Positions 18,033 through 31,539 of a stretch of 64,000 nucleotides of DNA are shown piece by piece (within the stretch, counting starts at the first letter, position 1; each line of letters starts with the position of its first letter). The position numbers and the translations under genes were made by a program. The notes under the pieces are model-generated. The model ran no database searches, had not been told where the DNA came from, and saw only the letters and a program-made list of their open reading frames with translations. Source of the stretch: Flaccisagitta enflata (taxonomy: Eukaryota; Chaetognatha; Sagittoidea; Aphragmophora); NCBI GenBank assembly GCA_965153355.1, contig OZ231126.1:186001-250000 (forward strand), given 5' to 3'.

Positions 18033-18320
18033 TTGTTGTCCCAAACTCAGACCGATGCCACTGCTTTACAGTGCTTTTTTGTCACCATTTCTAACGTAGA
18101 GAACGTCTTGTTGTCACAATATCAAACTAATGCCATGATTTTTGTCAACGTGTTCATCTATAACGCCACGTCATCGTTAGTCTATCTGGTGACGCCCCAA
18201 AAGCGAGAAAATGACGCGTCATTTGGGCTAAAAATGCCGCAGCATCGGCAACAGTCTCTGCAGCAGCAACAGCAACAACAGGACACGCCGCAGCACTTGC
18301 AGTCACGGCGGCAAAAGTCT
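18033..18320 (+). CDS. Open reading segment, possible exon, unidentified
   Basis: An open frame before a (TC)n tract. It contains FFVTISNVENVLLSQYQTNA, FIYNATSSLVYLVTPQKREN and a Gln-rich end (SLQQQQQQQDTPQHLQS). The first half has ordinary amino-acid composition, unlike the neighbouring repeats. A possible acceptor is CCCAAACTCAG at about 18047. I see no clear donor before the (TC)n tract and no known domain. Confidence 0.25.
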
Positions 18321-18321
18321 G

Positions 18322-18788
<467 letters not shown>

Positions 18789-19019
18789 ACTCTCGCGTAA
18801 TCACTAGATCCTTACCACAGAAACACACTTTTTACTTACCTTTCCTTTCCTACCTGACTTCAAATCAAAAGCGGGGCTTACCAGTCTCTCCCTTTTCGCC
18901 GGTAAAATTAGTCATTTCTCCTTTATTCATTCGTACATTTCAGATTAAAACTGTCTGTCTCTGTATATCTCTGTCTGACTGTCTGAATGATTCTCTGTTT
19001 GTCTACATCTCTGTCTACA

Positions 19020-19252
<233 letters not shown>

Positions 19253-19605
19253 CTCTTTTTGTCTCTTACCTTTCACCACGTTGCAGCACTCATATTACAA
19301 CGCACCGTCAATTTTTTGACAAAAGTTAGCCCACGAGTGAGCGCCTCTGTCACTTCACTCTCTTCCATCAAAGACATTCTTTAAGGAAATTTGATTGTTA
19401 GTTATGCATATAAAACATATACAGCAGAGCTATCAAACAAAGTAAAACAATGCAAGAAAAAAGTCAAGATTCGACTTTTTGTCTCCTAACTCAATCTATC
19501 CCAAAATTTACGAATCAAAGAATAAACTAACTTTTGGCGCCAACAAAACAAAAGTCAAAAGTCAAATAAAACAAGAAAACAAAGAAAATTCTGGACTTTG
19601 TCATG

Positions 19606-20639
<1,034 letters not shown>

Positions 20640-20640
<1 letters not shown>

Positions 20641-21391
20641 TTCCCCCTTGATTGGTCCCTTCAGGGGCGCTGCCCCTCTTACCACGCTAATTCATGGGCT
20701 TAAGATACCGCTAACAATCTGAAGCTTTTGTGACTATTAAACCTCAATGATCCTCTATGGCCTCTTACCATTTGGCAGGACAACCAAAAGTCGGTACAAC
20801 TGTACGATCATCTGTGATCTTTTGTTTTCAAGACTTTTTAAGCGGTTTTTGGGCAGCGGCCCCGAAGGGGGCGAAGTCCTGTAGAACACAGGGGACTTTT
20901 GTTCGTTCGTTAGTTAGTTCGTCCCCCCCCCCCCATCAGGCCCCTCAGGCCTCAAATCTGGCCTCTCAGGCCTCACAGATGGCATCTCAGGCCTCAAATC
21001 CAGCCTCTCAGGCCTCAAATCCAGCCTCACAGGACTCAAGCCTGGCCTCTCAGACCTCAAATTAGGCCTCTCTGGCTTTTATTCCAAATTCTCTCAAAGG
21101 CCTCATATTAGCCATCTAAGCCTCAATTTTTGCTCTCAAGCCTCAAGTCAGCCCTCCCAAGCTTCCAATGGGCATTCTCAGGCCTTGCATCAGCCTTCTT
21201 AGACCTCAGTTTAAGCTCTTTAAGGCCTTCAGTCAGCCCTCTATTTAGCATCTCATCCACTTTAGGCAAGACAAACGAAAGTCCCCCTGTGTTCTACAGG
21301 ACTTCGTCCCCTTCGGGGCCGCTGCCCTGCTTCCCCTCACTCCAATTCACAATCACTCAAAGCAGGGCAACGGGTATCGCTGACTGTTTAA

Positions 21392-21400
<9 letters not shown>
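20640..21400. mobile_element. Family B foldback element 1
   Basis: Arms 20851-20906 (GGGCAGCGGCCCCGAAGG) and 21272-21328 (CTTCGGGGCCGCTGCCC) are inverted copies including GTCCTGTAGAACACAGGG. Between them are GGCCTCAAATCCAGCCTCTC units. The outer part carries GCTTTTGTGACTATTAA and GGGTATCGCTGAC motifs shared by the other B copies. Confidence 0.75.
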
Positions 21401-21424
<24 letters not shown>

Positions 21425-21480
21425 AAGGGTTGGGGATAGTTTTAGGATTAGAGTTAGGGACAGGGTTAGCTTTAGGGCTA
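21388..21480. repeat. Interstitial TTAGGG-type repeats
   Basis: Three to four perfect TTAGGG units then degenerate TTAGGGTAAGGGTTGGGG words. Internal to the window, not a telomere end. Confidence 0.8.
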
Positions 21481-21727
21481 AGGGTTGGCTGGGTTTAATG
21501 TATTACGGCCCAAAGCTATTCGAATTTAATTCGCTCTGGCGGAGGATTCGGAAATAAAAAATAAATCGTGCAGGGAATCATTCATTTTGTCCCAAAAATC
21601 CCCATATATTTTACAGGATTTTGTCTTTATCAGGGCTGCTCCCTTGCTTCCTCTCACGCGCGCATTCACACAAAGCAGGGCAGAAGGTATCGCTGACCAC
21701 ATATTGCCCTTGGGGGACTTGTTCTTT

Positions 21728-22229
21728 GGGCAGCGGCCCCGAAGGGGTCGATGACCTATGCTTTCACACATATGGGGAATTTTCTCCTCCTTCTTCTCCT
21801 CCGTCCGTACCCCGCCCCCCCTCAGCTCCAAGGCCCAAATTCTAGTCCCGAGACCCAAATCCCAGTCTCGTGGCCCAAATCCTATCCAAAAGGCCCAAAT
21901 CCTAGCCTCAAGGCCCAAATCCCAGCCTTGAGATCCAAATCTCATCCGTTAGGCTCAAATTCCAGCCGTGAGGCCTAGATCTAAGCCTCAAGGTTCATAT
22001 CTCAGCCTCAAGGATGAGATTTAGATCTCGAGGCTGAGATTCGAGCCTCCAGGCTAGGATTTGGGCCTTGAGGCTAGGATTTGAGCCTTTTGGGTAGGAT
22101 TTGGGCCACGAGACTAGGATTTGGGTCTCGGAGCTGGGGGAGGGGGGCAGGCAGATGGAGGAGGAGGAGGAGAAAATTCCCCATATGTGTGAGAGCATAA
22201 GTCATCGACCCCTTCGGGGCGGCTGCCCT
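21728..22229. mobile_element. Family B foldback element 2 (long palindrome)
   Basis: Near-perfect palindrome of about 500 bp centred close to 21998, with almost no loop. Arms run from GGGCAGCGGCCCCGAAGG to CCTTCGGGGCGGCTGCCC. Inner halves are GGCCCAAATCCTAGCCTC repeats mirrored by GAGGCTAGGATTTGGGCC. No coding sequence. Confidence 0.85.
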
Positions 22230-22572
22230 GCTTCCCCTTCAACTTCAAGCACAACCTACTAGGGCAGGGCACAGGTACCGCTGACCATCTAACGCTTTTG
22301 CGACTATTATTCAATGCGTCCACCCATCTCTTTAACAGGATGGTATTTTTTTGTGTATGTGATCTTGAAGGTTTTCTCTTCAAATCTTTGTCCTTTACCC
22401 TCTTCTATCTCTTTACTGTTTTTGTCATCATCTTCAATTGAGTCAATTTGGGTTAGATTGACAAGAATTTAGTGAATCACAAGTATGTTTCCAATTATTA
22501 TCACGATCAAGGATTTAAAAATTTGAGTTTTTAGCCTTTCTTAGCTAGTCTTTGAATATTCTTTTCATTTTT

Positions 22573-23304
22573 GGGCAGCGGCCCCGAAGGGGACGAAGTC
22601 CTGTAGAACACAGGGGGAATCTGTCCGTCCGTCCGTCCGTACGTCCGTACGTCCGTACGTCCGTCCCCCCCCCACCCCATTCTCAGGGCTTCGTCTCCTT
22701 TGGGGCCCAAATCCAAGCAAATTGGCCCAAATCTAAGCAAAATGACCCAAATCCAAGCAAAATGGCTAAAATCTGGCTAGAAAACCAAAATTCTAGTCAA
22801 AATTCTATTATTTTGGCCCCTAAGATCTAGATCCTGGTTTCTAATACCCAGATTCTGGCCTCTTAAACCCTAATCCTAGCCTCAGAGATCTAGATCTTGA
22901 TCTCTGTGACCCAGATTCTGGCCTCCAAGACCCAGGATCTGGCCCTAGATCCTGGCCTCAGAGACCCAAATCCTGGCCTCAGAGACCCAAATCCTGGCCT
23001 CAGAGACTCAAACCCTGGCCTCTGAGACCAAGAAATTGGTCTCTGAGACCCAGATTCTGGCCTCAGAGACCCAAATCCCGGCCTGCTCCCCCTTCAACTT
23101 AAATAACAAACTTCTCAAGAAGAGCAGGGGTACCCTTGTCCATATACTGCCTATTGTCATTTCTCCATGTTATTCGAAGAGAGTTTGAATAACAGGGCTT
23201 ACTTGACAAAAGGAAGGCTGAGAGAAGGACGGACGGACGGATGGACGGACGGACAGATTCCCCCTGTGTTCTACAGGACTTCGTCCCCTTCGGGGCCGCT
23301 GCCC
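22573..23304. mobile_element. Family B foldback element 3
   Basis: Arms start GGGCAGCGGCCCCGAAGGGG and end CCCCTTCGGGGCCGCTGCCC. Each arm also holds a GTCC/GGAC tract in opposite sense. The interior (22690-23090) is degenerate GAGACCCAAATCCTGGCCTC repeat. Confidence 0.8.
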
Positions 23305-23587
23305 TGCTCCCCCCAACCTAAATCACATACTACTCAAGCAGGGCACGGGTACCGCTGACCACTTACTGCCTTTGGGCTGCTATTCTTGAATCTATTTGTG
23401 CCCTCAGCCCCTCACTGTGAATAGCATGTTCAGTAAGCATTCAAGACACTATTGAATTTAAACAGATTTCAAGCGAATAAAAAAGATTTGGATGATAGTT
23501 ACTTACTTACTAACTTACTTCTGGTTTGTACATGGTGCCATTTGAAAGAAAAAAGTTAACCTTTTCTCAGCTATGAACTTAAGCAAA

Positions 23588-23752
23588 GCCAGAAGTCGCG
23601 TGCGGGTGGGCGGGGGCAGTGATAGAAACGGCTAGCCCAAGCAGTTGGGCAGGGGCAGTGATTGAAAAACCGCCTGTAAACGCCAAAAAAGCTAACGGTG
23701 ACAGACGGACAGATATATCAGGTTAGAGAGTTGTGTGCACGCGGCTGAAAAT
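23588..23752 (-). mobile_element. Degenerate family C copies
   Basis: AGTCGCGTGCGGGTGGGC, GGGCAGGGGCAGTGATTG and GTGTGCACGCGGCTGAAAA are decayed C-family ends around a short GACAGACGGAC tract. Confidence 0.5.
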
Positions 23753-23789
23753 AATGACAGAATTTTGAAAAGATTGCCACTAAACAAAA

Positions 23790-23967
23790 TACAGTGGAGC
23801 ACCGCTAGAGCGCACTTGCTTATGAGGCATAACCTCCTATAAAGCATGCAATTGCTAGTCCCTGGAGAGTTTCTTTAACTATTTCTATGTTGGCACTAGG
23901 ACAGCTTCACTATAAGGCATAATTTGGCCCAGTCTCTGGGAATGCGCTCTAGTGAAGCTCAACTGTA
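23790..23967. mobile_element. 178-bp TA-flanked MITE
   Basis: Ends TA-CAGTGGAGCACCGCTAG and CTAGTGAAGCTCAACTG-TA, with AGAGCGCA/TGCGCTCT in the inverted arms. CAGTGGA ends and TA duplication fit pogo/Tc1-type MITEs; compare 42364. Confidence 0.75.
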
Positions 23968-24014
23968 GAAAAAAAATCTTCATCACATTTCTCCAATAAG
24001 TGACTAAATGCCTC

Positions 24015-24512
24015 CAGGACATTTGGAAATCCAGGATATCAAGGACATCTGGACATCCAGGACATCCAGGACATCCAGGATATCCAGGACATCCACGATA
24101 TCCAGGGCATCCAGGACATCCAGGACATCCAGGACATCCAGGACATCTTGACATCCATGACATCCAGGACATCCAGGACATCCAGGACATCCAGGACATC
24201 TGGACATCCAGGACATCTTGACATCTATGACATCCAGGACATCTGGACATCCAGGATATCCAGGACATCCACGATATCCAGGGCATCCAGGACATCCAGG
24301 ACATCCAGGACATCTGGACATCTGGACATCCAGGATATCCAGGACATCTGGACATCTGGACATCCAGGACATCTGGATATCCATGCCATCCAGGACATCT
24401 GGACATCCATGACATCCAGGACATCCAGGATATCCAGGACATCCATGACATCCAGGACATCTGGACATCCAGGACATCTAGACATCCATGACATCCAGGA
24501 CATCTGGACGTC
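24015..24512. repeat. 9-bp (GACATCCAG)n satellite
   Basis: About 55 units of ACATCCAGG with ATCTGG and ATCCATG variants. Frames encode only DIQ/TSR/HPG or WMS-type repeats and are not genes. Confidence 0.93.
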
Positions 24513-24908
24513 TCTTGGCTCTGTTCCTTGCATAAAAGGTAACCTCGTGAATATTCAAATAAAGAGTTACTGCTGCATGTACATTTGAAACAAAGAAACT
24601 AGACTGAAATATCCAGTTGAAATGTTGAATTATATACAATTTTCTTTTTGGACGACGAGCCCAGATTTCATTTTTGACTTTTTTATTATTCAAATGAGGA
24701 ATATCTCATGAATATGATTACACCGCAAATTTCAATGCATGAGATTCCAAACATGTATCAAATTCGGGCTAGAAAGAAAGGCAATGGATTTTGGAGGTGT
24801 TCACACTGCTAACGAGAACAATCATGTTTATTCCTGTTAATCGCGTTATCAGCGTGAATATATATCTATGAATCTCAGTTATCCCAAGAGACAGTGAATA
24901 AAGCAGGC

Positions 24909-25215
24909 CTGTATATAATTGAGTTTCCCGCCGGGGGGGGGGAATCAAAGGGTTTGGAGATGGGGAAGGGAAAGAAAGGGGGAAAAAAGAAAAAAAAAGA
25001 AAATTCTGGGAAAATATATTTTTTGGTAGTACCAAATCATAAAATTTGATTAGTAAAACACAATTTAACACTATTTAAACCTTAAATACACTGTTTTATT
25101 GCTTTATTAGGAAGAAAATCATAGATTTTGTAACGCGACGCCATGCATCGCGAAGAAGAAAATCAAAGGCGGGGGGGGGGGGGAAATGAAAAACCACTCA
25201 ATTATATACACCCCT
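24909..25215. mobile_element. Possible short inverted-repeat element
   Basis: TGTATATAATTGAGT near 24909 is mirrored by ACTCAATTATATACA near 25195. G-runs of 9-14 nt (24932, 25171) and AATCAAAG lie just inside each end. No gene. Confidence 0.5.
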
Positions 25216-25352
25216 GGAATAAAGTGAATGAGCAAGCCTGTGAATGGAGTGAGAGAAGGTGACAAGCATAGTGAAGAGGAGCGCTGTGAAGTGAGCAGAG
25301 TGAGCAGTGCGAGCAAACGAATGTCGCATATTAGTGACTATGGATTATGGAA

Positions 25353-25551
25353 AACAAGGTCGTATACACGGCTACCCCAGTCGCGTGCGGGGGGGGGGGG
25401 AGGAGCCATATTTGAGGTCAGTAGACCATTTAGTCAGGAGCAGTGAGGTCACAGAATAAAATTCATGTAAAAGATTAACATGTCATGATCCGACCAACAG
25501 ACTGACGTGCGGACGGACAAAGCGGGGTGTAGAGTCGCGTAGCACGCGACT
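25353..25551 (-). mobile_element. Family C element, AGTCGCG subfamily
   Basis: AACAAGGTCGTATACACGGC at one end, GGCTACCCCAGTCGCGTGCG inside, GACGTGCGGACGGAC tract, then AGTCGCGTAGCACGCGACT and AAAAA. Confidence 0.85.
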
Positions 25552-25629
25552 AAAAAGGGATGCGGTCGTTGACCACTTACAATTTGGTGGGTGGGACCAC
25601 TACCGGCATTTAACTGCAAAGAGCCTTGA

Positions 25630-26102
25630 ACAGTCAGTGGACAAAACAGAATAGGTAGAGAGCTCACTCTGTTGGCTATGATCCAACCTACTGTCATTAA
25701 ACAGCAGGCTGTAAACAATAACTGGATATGAAAATTAATGCCGGCATATTCATAATCATAGTGAAATTCTGAGAAGTTTGACATGTCACACTTAATACTT
25801 TTTATAAGAAATAATCTTTTAACATTGCATTATAACTTTATCAAACATTGATAAAAAAATTGTATTTTTAGTTAAAAGTATATGTTGTGACCTATCAAAC
25901 CTGTCAGAATTTCACCAGAATTGTGAATTTGCAGGTCTCATTCTATTTGGTGACAGTTGGATTTTTGCCAACTTTGTAGCATAACAGATGTCTGTAATTT
26001 TTACAACCAGTTGTTGTTTACAGCCCGCTATTTGATAACAGTAGGTTGGATCAAAGCCAACAGCGTGAGCTCTCTACCTATTTTGTTTTGTCCACTGACT
26101 GT
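25630..26102. mobile_element. Foldback MITE with ACAGTCAGTGG ends
   Basis: Ends ACAGTCAGTGGACAAAAC and GTTTTGTCCACTGACTGT. Subterminal blocks such as GGTAGAGAGCTCA and TTGGATCATAG-like segments are inverted copies over about 150 bp per arm. Confidence 0.8.
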
Positions 26103-26127
26103 GTAAGTGGAAGCGGAAGCGATACAA

Positions 26128-26343
26128 TTTATTTCACTCACTCATTTACTCACTCACTAACTCACTCACTTTCTCACTCACTCACTCACTCACTCACTCA
26201 CTAACTTACTCACTCGCTGACTCACTCACTCACTCTCTCACTTACTTGCTGACTCACTCACTCACTCACTCACTCACTAACTTAATCACTCGCTCACTCA
26301 CTCACTCACTTACTCACTCACTCGCTGACTCACTCACTCACTC
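26128..26343. repeat. (CACT)n imperfect repeats
   Basis: CACTCACTCACT with GCTGACTC and AACTTACT interruptions. Confidence 0.93.
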
Positions 26344-26470
26344 ACATGTCAATATTTCAATAACCAATGTGACATGTGACCACTTTAATAATCTCTCCTT
26401 ATCTCAATCTTCTTAAGCAGCGCTTATCTGACCTTAAAAAAGAATACAAACTAAGATTGGATCATATGAG

Positions 26471-26643
26471 AACAAGGCCGGATACACGGCCATTACCAGT
26501 TGCGGACGGGTGGGTAGGGGCGGAAATGCGCGTTTTCACACTTTTCGACTCATGTTCACCGACGGACCAACGGACGGACTGACGGACGGACGGATGGACG
26601 GACGGACGGACAAAGGCTCTTATAGAGTTGCGTGTCCGCAACT
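26471..26643 (-). mobile_element. Family C element, AGTTGCG subfamily
   Basis: AACAAGGCCGGATACACGGC, then CCAGTTGCGGACGGGTGGG, a GGACGGAC tract and AGTTGCGTGTCCGCAACT followed by AAAAA. Both termini intact. Confidence 0.9.
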
Positions 26644-27639
26644 AAAAAGAACTGTAAGTGACTTGATTACTCATGGATATTTGGATGACGTGCCACAACT
26701 GCAAAGGTGCCACAGCTGCCACAGCTGCTGACATGCCACAATAGCTGATGTACCACAACTGCTGATGTACCACAACTGCTGACATGCCACAACTGATGAT
26801 GTGCCACAAACGTTGAGGTTCCATACCATCTAACGTGCCACAAATGCTGAGTCGTCTCAACAGCCTATGTATCACAATTGCCAATACACTCTTTTTTTTG
26901 AGTAAGGACAAAGTTTATAAGGACATCGAGGCTGAAATTTTGCGCAACTTCTTAAAGAAAATAATCATTAGCCTGTACCGAAATGACAAATATTGATATA
27001 TCAAGTATTCTCCGACCAGCTTGAATCGTACTGGTGTCTTGGCAGTCTGTTAGAACCAGAAATTGGACCATCAGAGCAATTTTAGGTCTCCGCGTTGGAA
27101 CCGGAAGTGATGTTGTTAATTGGGCTAATTCTCGCTTTTTCTGATACTTTCGGTAATTTCACTAGAAAAGTTGAATCTATCAAGACAGATGTCCAATCAT
27201 GAATATGCACAAGCATCGCGATTTTGAACTTAAAACATATAAATCAAGATTAGAAAACAGACATTTTTTGCCTTTTGGGTTTAGTCTTTGGTGCGTTGCT
27301 ATTTGTCCTATCTTTTATCATCAGCGCGCCCCTTTATTTCGTATGTCGTTATCTCTCTATCTCAGCTCATTATTCTAAATGTCGCTACCTCTCTCTCATT
27401 TCTGATGAAACTCAAAAGGTCTTTTCCGGAATGTACACAAACCATATGCCAAAGGAGGGTCATTTTTGCTCATCATGTTCGTACATGGATACATGCCCAC
27501 ATAATAAGGAGTGGTGAATGCTGGTAGTGGGGAGGGAGGAGGAGGCTGAATAAAGATGGGGATAAGATTATGCAAAATACACGTTCAACGGAGCTCCAGG
27601 CCAGGGCCTATTCATTTTTAACTTCCATAAGCAGAGCAA

Positions 27640-28115
27640 TTATGATCCATTGCTTTCGACACGCAATTCTGTCTGTCTGTTTGTTTGTCCATTCATGAGC
27701 ACAAGTTGAAAAGTGGAAAAACTAGCGGCTTAGGTGTCGAAGGGGCTGATGACTTATGCTTTCACTCAGGGGTAATTTCTCCTCTTTCTTCTTCTTTGTA
27801 CCCCTCCGTCCCACCACGAGGCCCGTATCCTAGCCCCAAAGCCCTAATCCTAGTATCAAGGCTGGTATCCTAGCCCAAGTCCAAGCCTTCAAGCCCTTAT
27901 TCCAACCTTGAGGCTCAAATCCCAAACTTGATGCCCAATTTCTAGGCCAAGGCCCATATTCCAGCCCCAAATACAAGCCTCGCGACCTATTATACTGAGC
28001 ATAGTTCATCAGCCTATTCAGGGCCGCTGCTCCTCTAACCGTCAAACATAGTCATACACTCACAAGGGGGCAATGGGTACCGCTGACCAACTGACGCTTT
28101 TGCGACTAGTACGTA
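27640..28115. mobile_element. C-like fragment and family B copy inside E
   Basis: 27650-27728 is a C fragment (GACACGCAATTCTGTCTG, AAGTTGAAAAGTGGAAAAAC). 27730-28115 is B-like: ATGACTTATGCTTTCAC, AGGCCCATAATCC-type repeats, then GGGTACCGCTGACCAACTGA and CGCTTTTGCGACTA. Confidence 0.65.
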
Positions 28116-28294
28116 TCTGTGTGGGTGAGAGGGGCTATTGTACGACTTCGCCCATCGACGATATTGTAACCCGGGTTACTCGTTGTTTTTTGTCAGTAAG
28201 TTTGTCCATTGACCATTTATAAAAGCGTCATTGGTATATTTTGTTATTTTGTTGAATATCTACGAAGGTCGATGACGATAGATGATTCAGACCA

Positions 28295-28476
28295 AACAAG
28301 GTCGGATACACGGTCACCTGTTGTGGACGGGTGGGCTGGGGCGGATATGCACATTTTCCCACATTTCGACTCATGCTGACAGACGGACCAACGGACCGAC
28401 GGACCAATGGACTGACGGACCAACAGAACGACGGACCGACGGACAAAGCCTCCTATAGAGTTGCGTGTCCGCAACT
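28295..28476 (-). mobile_element. Family C element, AGTTGCG subfamily
   Basis: AACAAGGTCGGATACACGGT to AGTTGCGTGTCCGCAACT plus AAAAA, with a GACGGACCAAC tract. A further 3' fragment of the family lies at 28683-28732. Confidence 0.88.
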
Positions 28477-28509
28477 AAAAAGATAAGTCGGAGATGAGAA
28501 CAGAGTCAA

Positions 28510-28655
28510 CGAAGAAGAAGAAAAAGAAAGAGGAAGAGGAGAAGAAGAAGAAGAAGAAGAAGAAGAAGAAGAAGAAGAAGAAGAAGAAGAAGAACAAGAA
28601 GAACAAGAAGAAGAAGAAGAAGAAGAACAAGAAGAAGAACAAGAAGAAGGGTGAA
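28510..28655. repeat. (GAA)n microsatellite
   Basis: GAAGAAGAA with AACAAGAAG variants. Confidence 0.95.
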
Positions 28656-29000
28656 GAGGAAAAGGAGGGAAAAGAAGAACGATGCTGGATACACGGCTAC
28701 CCCTGTTACGTGTGGATTGGCAGGGGCCATGTGAAAGTTGTAGCAAATTCTATTTCAATCAATGTTCCCTCAAAAAAATTTCTCAAAATATTGATACTTT
28801 AAATACACAGAAACATGTTTCCATGGCAACCAATACCCATAGGCAATAAAGCATTCTTTTACTAGTTTACATTTCAAATATCAGTTTTTCAGGTTTATTT
28901 GTCGTCTTGTAATGAATTCCCCCGTATTTCCAAGTCTAGACTACATCTACTGTATTTCTTTTTTTGGAAGGAGGGGGAGGGTATTTTGAAGAGGACCCCC

Positions 29001-29006
<6 letters not shown>

Positions 29007-29073
<67 letters not shown>

Positions 29074-29222
29074 GATTTCTCCGCAGGTCATATAAAAAAG
29101 ATTACGTAGTTCAAGAAATTAAAGTGAGATGTTGTCCATGTCTCTTTCTATTAGTAAGCGCTCCTCCTCCTCCTCCTCCTCCTCCTCCTCCTCCTCCTCC
29201 TCCTCTTCCTCCTCTTCCTCCT
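29007..29222. repeat. (GTCT)n, (CT)n and (CTC)n tracts
   Basis: GTCT 29003-29022, CT to about 29070, then (CTC)n at about 29160-29222. Confidence 0.95.
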
Positions 29223-29794
29223 TAGCCGCCACCACTTACATTTTCAGTCAAGTATCACTATATTTCCTGTCCATTGTATGGAGTTGGACAACATTACTTT
29301 ATAACAAAAAATCTAGAATAAGGCAGATTATGATAGCAAATGCCCTCGTCCTATGAATGTGAGGAAAAAGCGAAAATTTGCCTGATTCATGACGTCACTT
29401 CCGGTCTCCACGCGGAGACGTAAAATTCCTTAAACAACCATTTCTATAGCTCTAACAGACCCCCGAGACACCGGTACAATGCAAGATGGTCGGAGAATAA
29501 TTGTTTTTTTGCATATTGTCATTTCGGTACAGGCTAATAATCATGTTTATAGAAAATAATGGCATTCATTTTTGTTAAAAGATATAATATCTTATTATGA
29601 ACAACTACAAAATAATTATTGTCATATCTAATTTCAATTTTTTTATACTGAACATCAGTTATTTCAATCCATAAAACAAAATTATAAAAAAATCATAAAG
29701 AAATATTAAGAACACGCTAAGAACATTTCAGCCTGAAATTAACAAAAATTTAAGGACATCCCAGCCTCAGAAAAAATTTACTGGTCCTTATATA

Positions 29795-30167
29795 AACAAG
29801 GTCAACAAACCTTAGTCGCGTGGTAATAAAGGTAATATAGGTAATAAAGGTAATAAAGGTAATAAGGTAATGAATTAGAATAAAGTACTTAAATTACCTT
29901 TAAGTACCCTAAAGTACCTAATGTACCCTAAAGTACCCTAAAATACCCTAAAATACTTAAAGTACCCCATAGTACCTTTAATACCTATAGTACCCTTAAG
30001 TACCCTAAAGTACCCTAAAGTACCCTAAAGCACCTTTAAGTACTCTAAAGTACCCTTAAGTACCTTTAAAATGAAGACAAAAGCTATATTTCAAAAATGT
30101 GACGGACCAACAGACCGACCAACAGACCGACCGACATAGCGGCTTTTAGAGTCGCGTTCACGCGACT
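29795..30167 (-). mobile_element. Family C element in the end of element E
   Basis: Reads AACAAGGTC at the left and GAGTCGCGTTCACGCGACT then AAAAA at the right, inside the terminal A/T run of E. Its core holds GGTAATAAA and TACCCTAAAG repeats and a GACCGACCAACA tract. Confidence 0.75.
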
Positions 30168-30529
30168 AAAAAAAGAGTGTATGCCAAAACTGCAGACTTG
30201 CCATAACTGCCTACATACCGAAACTGCCCATATGTCATAGCTGCCAACGTGCCACAGTCGCCAACAGGCCATAACTGCAGACTTGTTATAATTGCCTACA
30301 TGCCACAACTGCATATATATATTAAAGCTGCCAATGTGCCGCAACTGCCATCATGTCACAACTGCTGTCGTGCCACAACTGCTGACGTGCCACAACTGCT
30401 GACGTGCCACAACTGTTGACGTGCCACAACTGCCAACATGCGACAACTGCTGACGTGCCACATCTGACAAGGTGCCACGCAGGAGTTTTTTTCGTCTTCT
30501 TTCGTCATTTTTGAGATATAACTTTTTTT

Positions 30530-30910
30530 TTCTATTCTTTATCCATTCGTTTTTCTTTTCTTTTCTTTTCTTTTCTTTTTTCTATTTTTTTTTCTATTTA
30601 GAAACTGGAATTTTCGGTTCTCGATTCGCGTTTGATCCACTTGTTTAGATTCCACTTTTCTTTAGGTCTCAAAATTGTAACAAGATTCTTTAACATTTCA
30701 TTGTTACAAATGTCCTAGTCATTTGGGATTCAATGGTTGAATCGAGGCTTCCATTGTACCGGCGAAAAGTCTTAGCTCGAGTTTGTCAGTTTTATTTGTT
30801 CAATGATAGTGGAATAACACAGTCTTTTTTACTGGTTCAAATTTACCTCAACCGAAATATTCTGTCTCCTTTCATTTTCTCTCCCTCTCTCTGTTTCTCT
30901 CTCTCTGTTT
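30530..30910. other. Unassigned DNA
   Basis: A TTTTC-repeat (30550-30580), then sequence without a recognised gene. An open frame from 30733 runs into the CT tract, but I find no supporting splice signals. Confidence 0.4.
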
Positions 30911-30912
30911 CT

Positions 30913-31059
<147 letters not shown>

Positions 31060-31539
31060 GTTCCCGTACGAGCAGAAAGAGTTGCAAGGTAAATATTAGC
31101 ATGAAAGCTAAAAGTGACATTTTGTCAAATTGGATTTTGAAGAAGAAATTTGAGCGTTGGCTTAATCTCGAGAGTCGGGACAGGGACAATTATTTGAACG
31201 CTGCCATGGACAATAATTCAGGCGCTGACAAGGACAACAAGTCAAATGCTGACATGGTCAATAAATTAGACACATGAATGGTCGGTTTCATATTTATTGA
31301 TATTTGACAAGGACAACCAACAAAAAAATGTCATGCAATTGTTTTTAGTATAGGAAGATTAGAACAAGGATTAGGTAAATGATCAGGACAAACAGGAAGA
31401 CGCTGAAAAGAACAAGTTAGAAGAAAAGCGGTGTTAAATTCAAATTTGTTACACAGCCATCAATCTCGTTTGAAAAATTCTTTTAAGCTTTTTATCAGAG
31501 ATGTGTCAAATGAGTGATCTGGAATCAGTTTTTCCTTAA

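Larger units (their letters stand above)
26885..30181. mobile_element. Composite TA-flanked family E element, 3.3 kb
   Basis: Starts TA-CACTCTTTTTTTTGAG and ends AAAAAGAGTG-TA. Subterminal arms (about 26900-27190 and 29365-29795) are inverted copies sharing ATTAGCCTGTACCGAAATGA and ATTCTCCGACCA. The flanks are two halves of one satellite, so the whole block is an insertion with TA duplication. It contains a B-like block, two C elements, (GAA)n, (CT)n, (CTC)n and TACCCTAAAG repeats. No transposase is seen, so it moves, if at all, with help in trans. Confidence 0.75.
26690..30478. repeat. 17-bp (TGCCACAACTGCTGACG)n satellite, split
   Basis: Left part 26690-26884 and right part 30182-30478 are the same satellite, interrupted by the composite element 26885-30181. 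Confidence 0.8.

Noticed and set aside
24015-24512. Collagen-like or Trp-rich protein frames
   Set aside because: They follow from a 9-bp satellite that leaves all frames open; no start context, domains or splice sites.
27420-27517. HFCSSCSYMDTCPHN as a zinc finger
   Set aside because: Chance cysteine cluster inside a transposon arm; no acceptor/donor context and no finger spacing.
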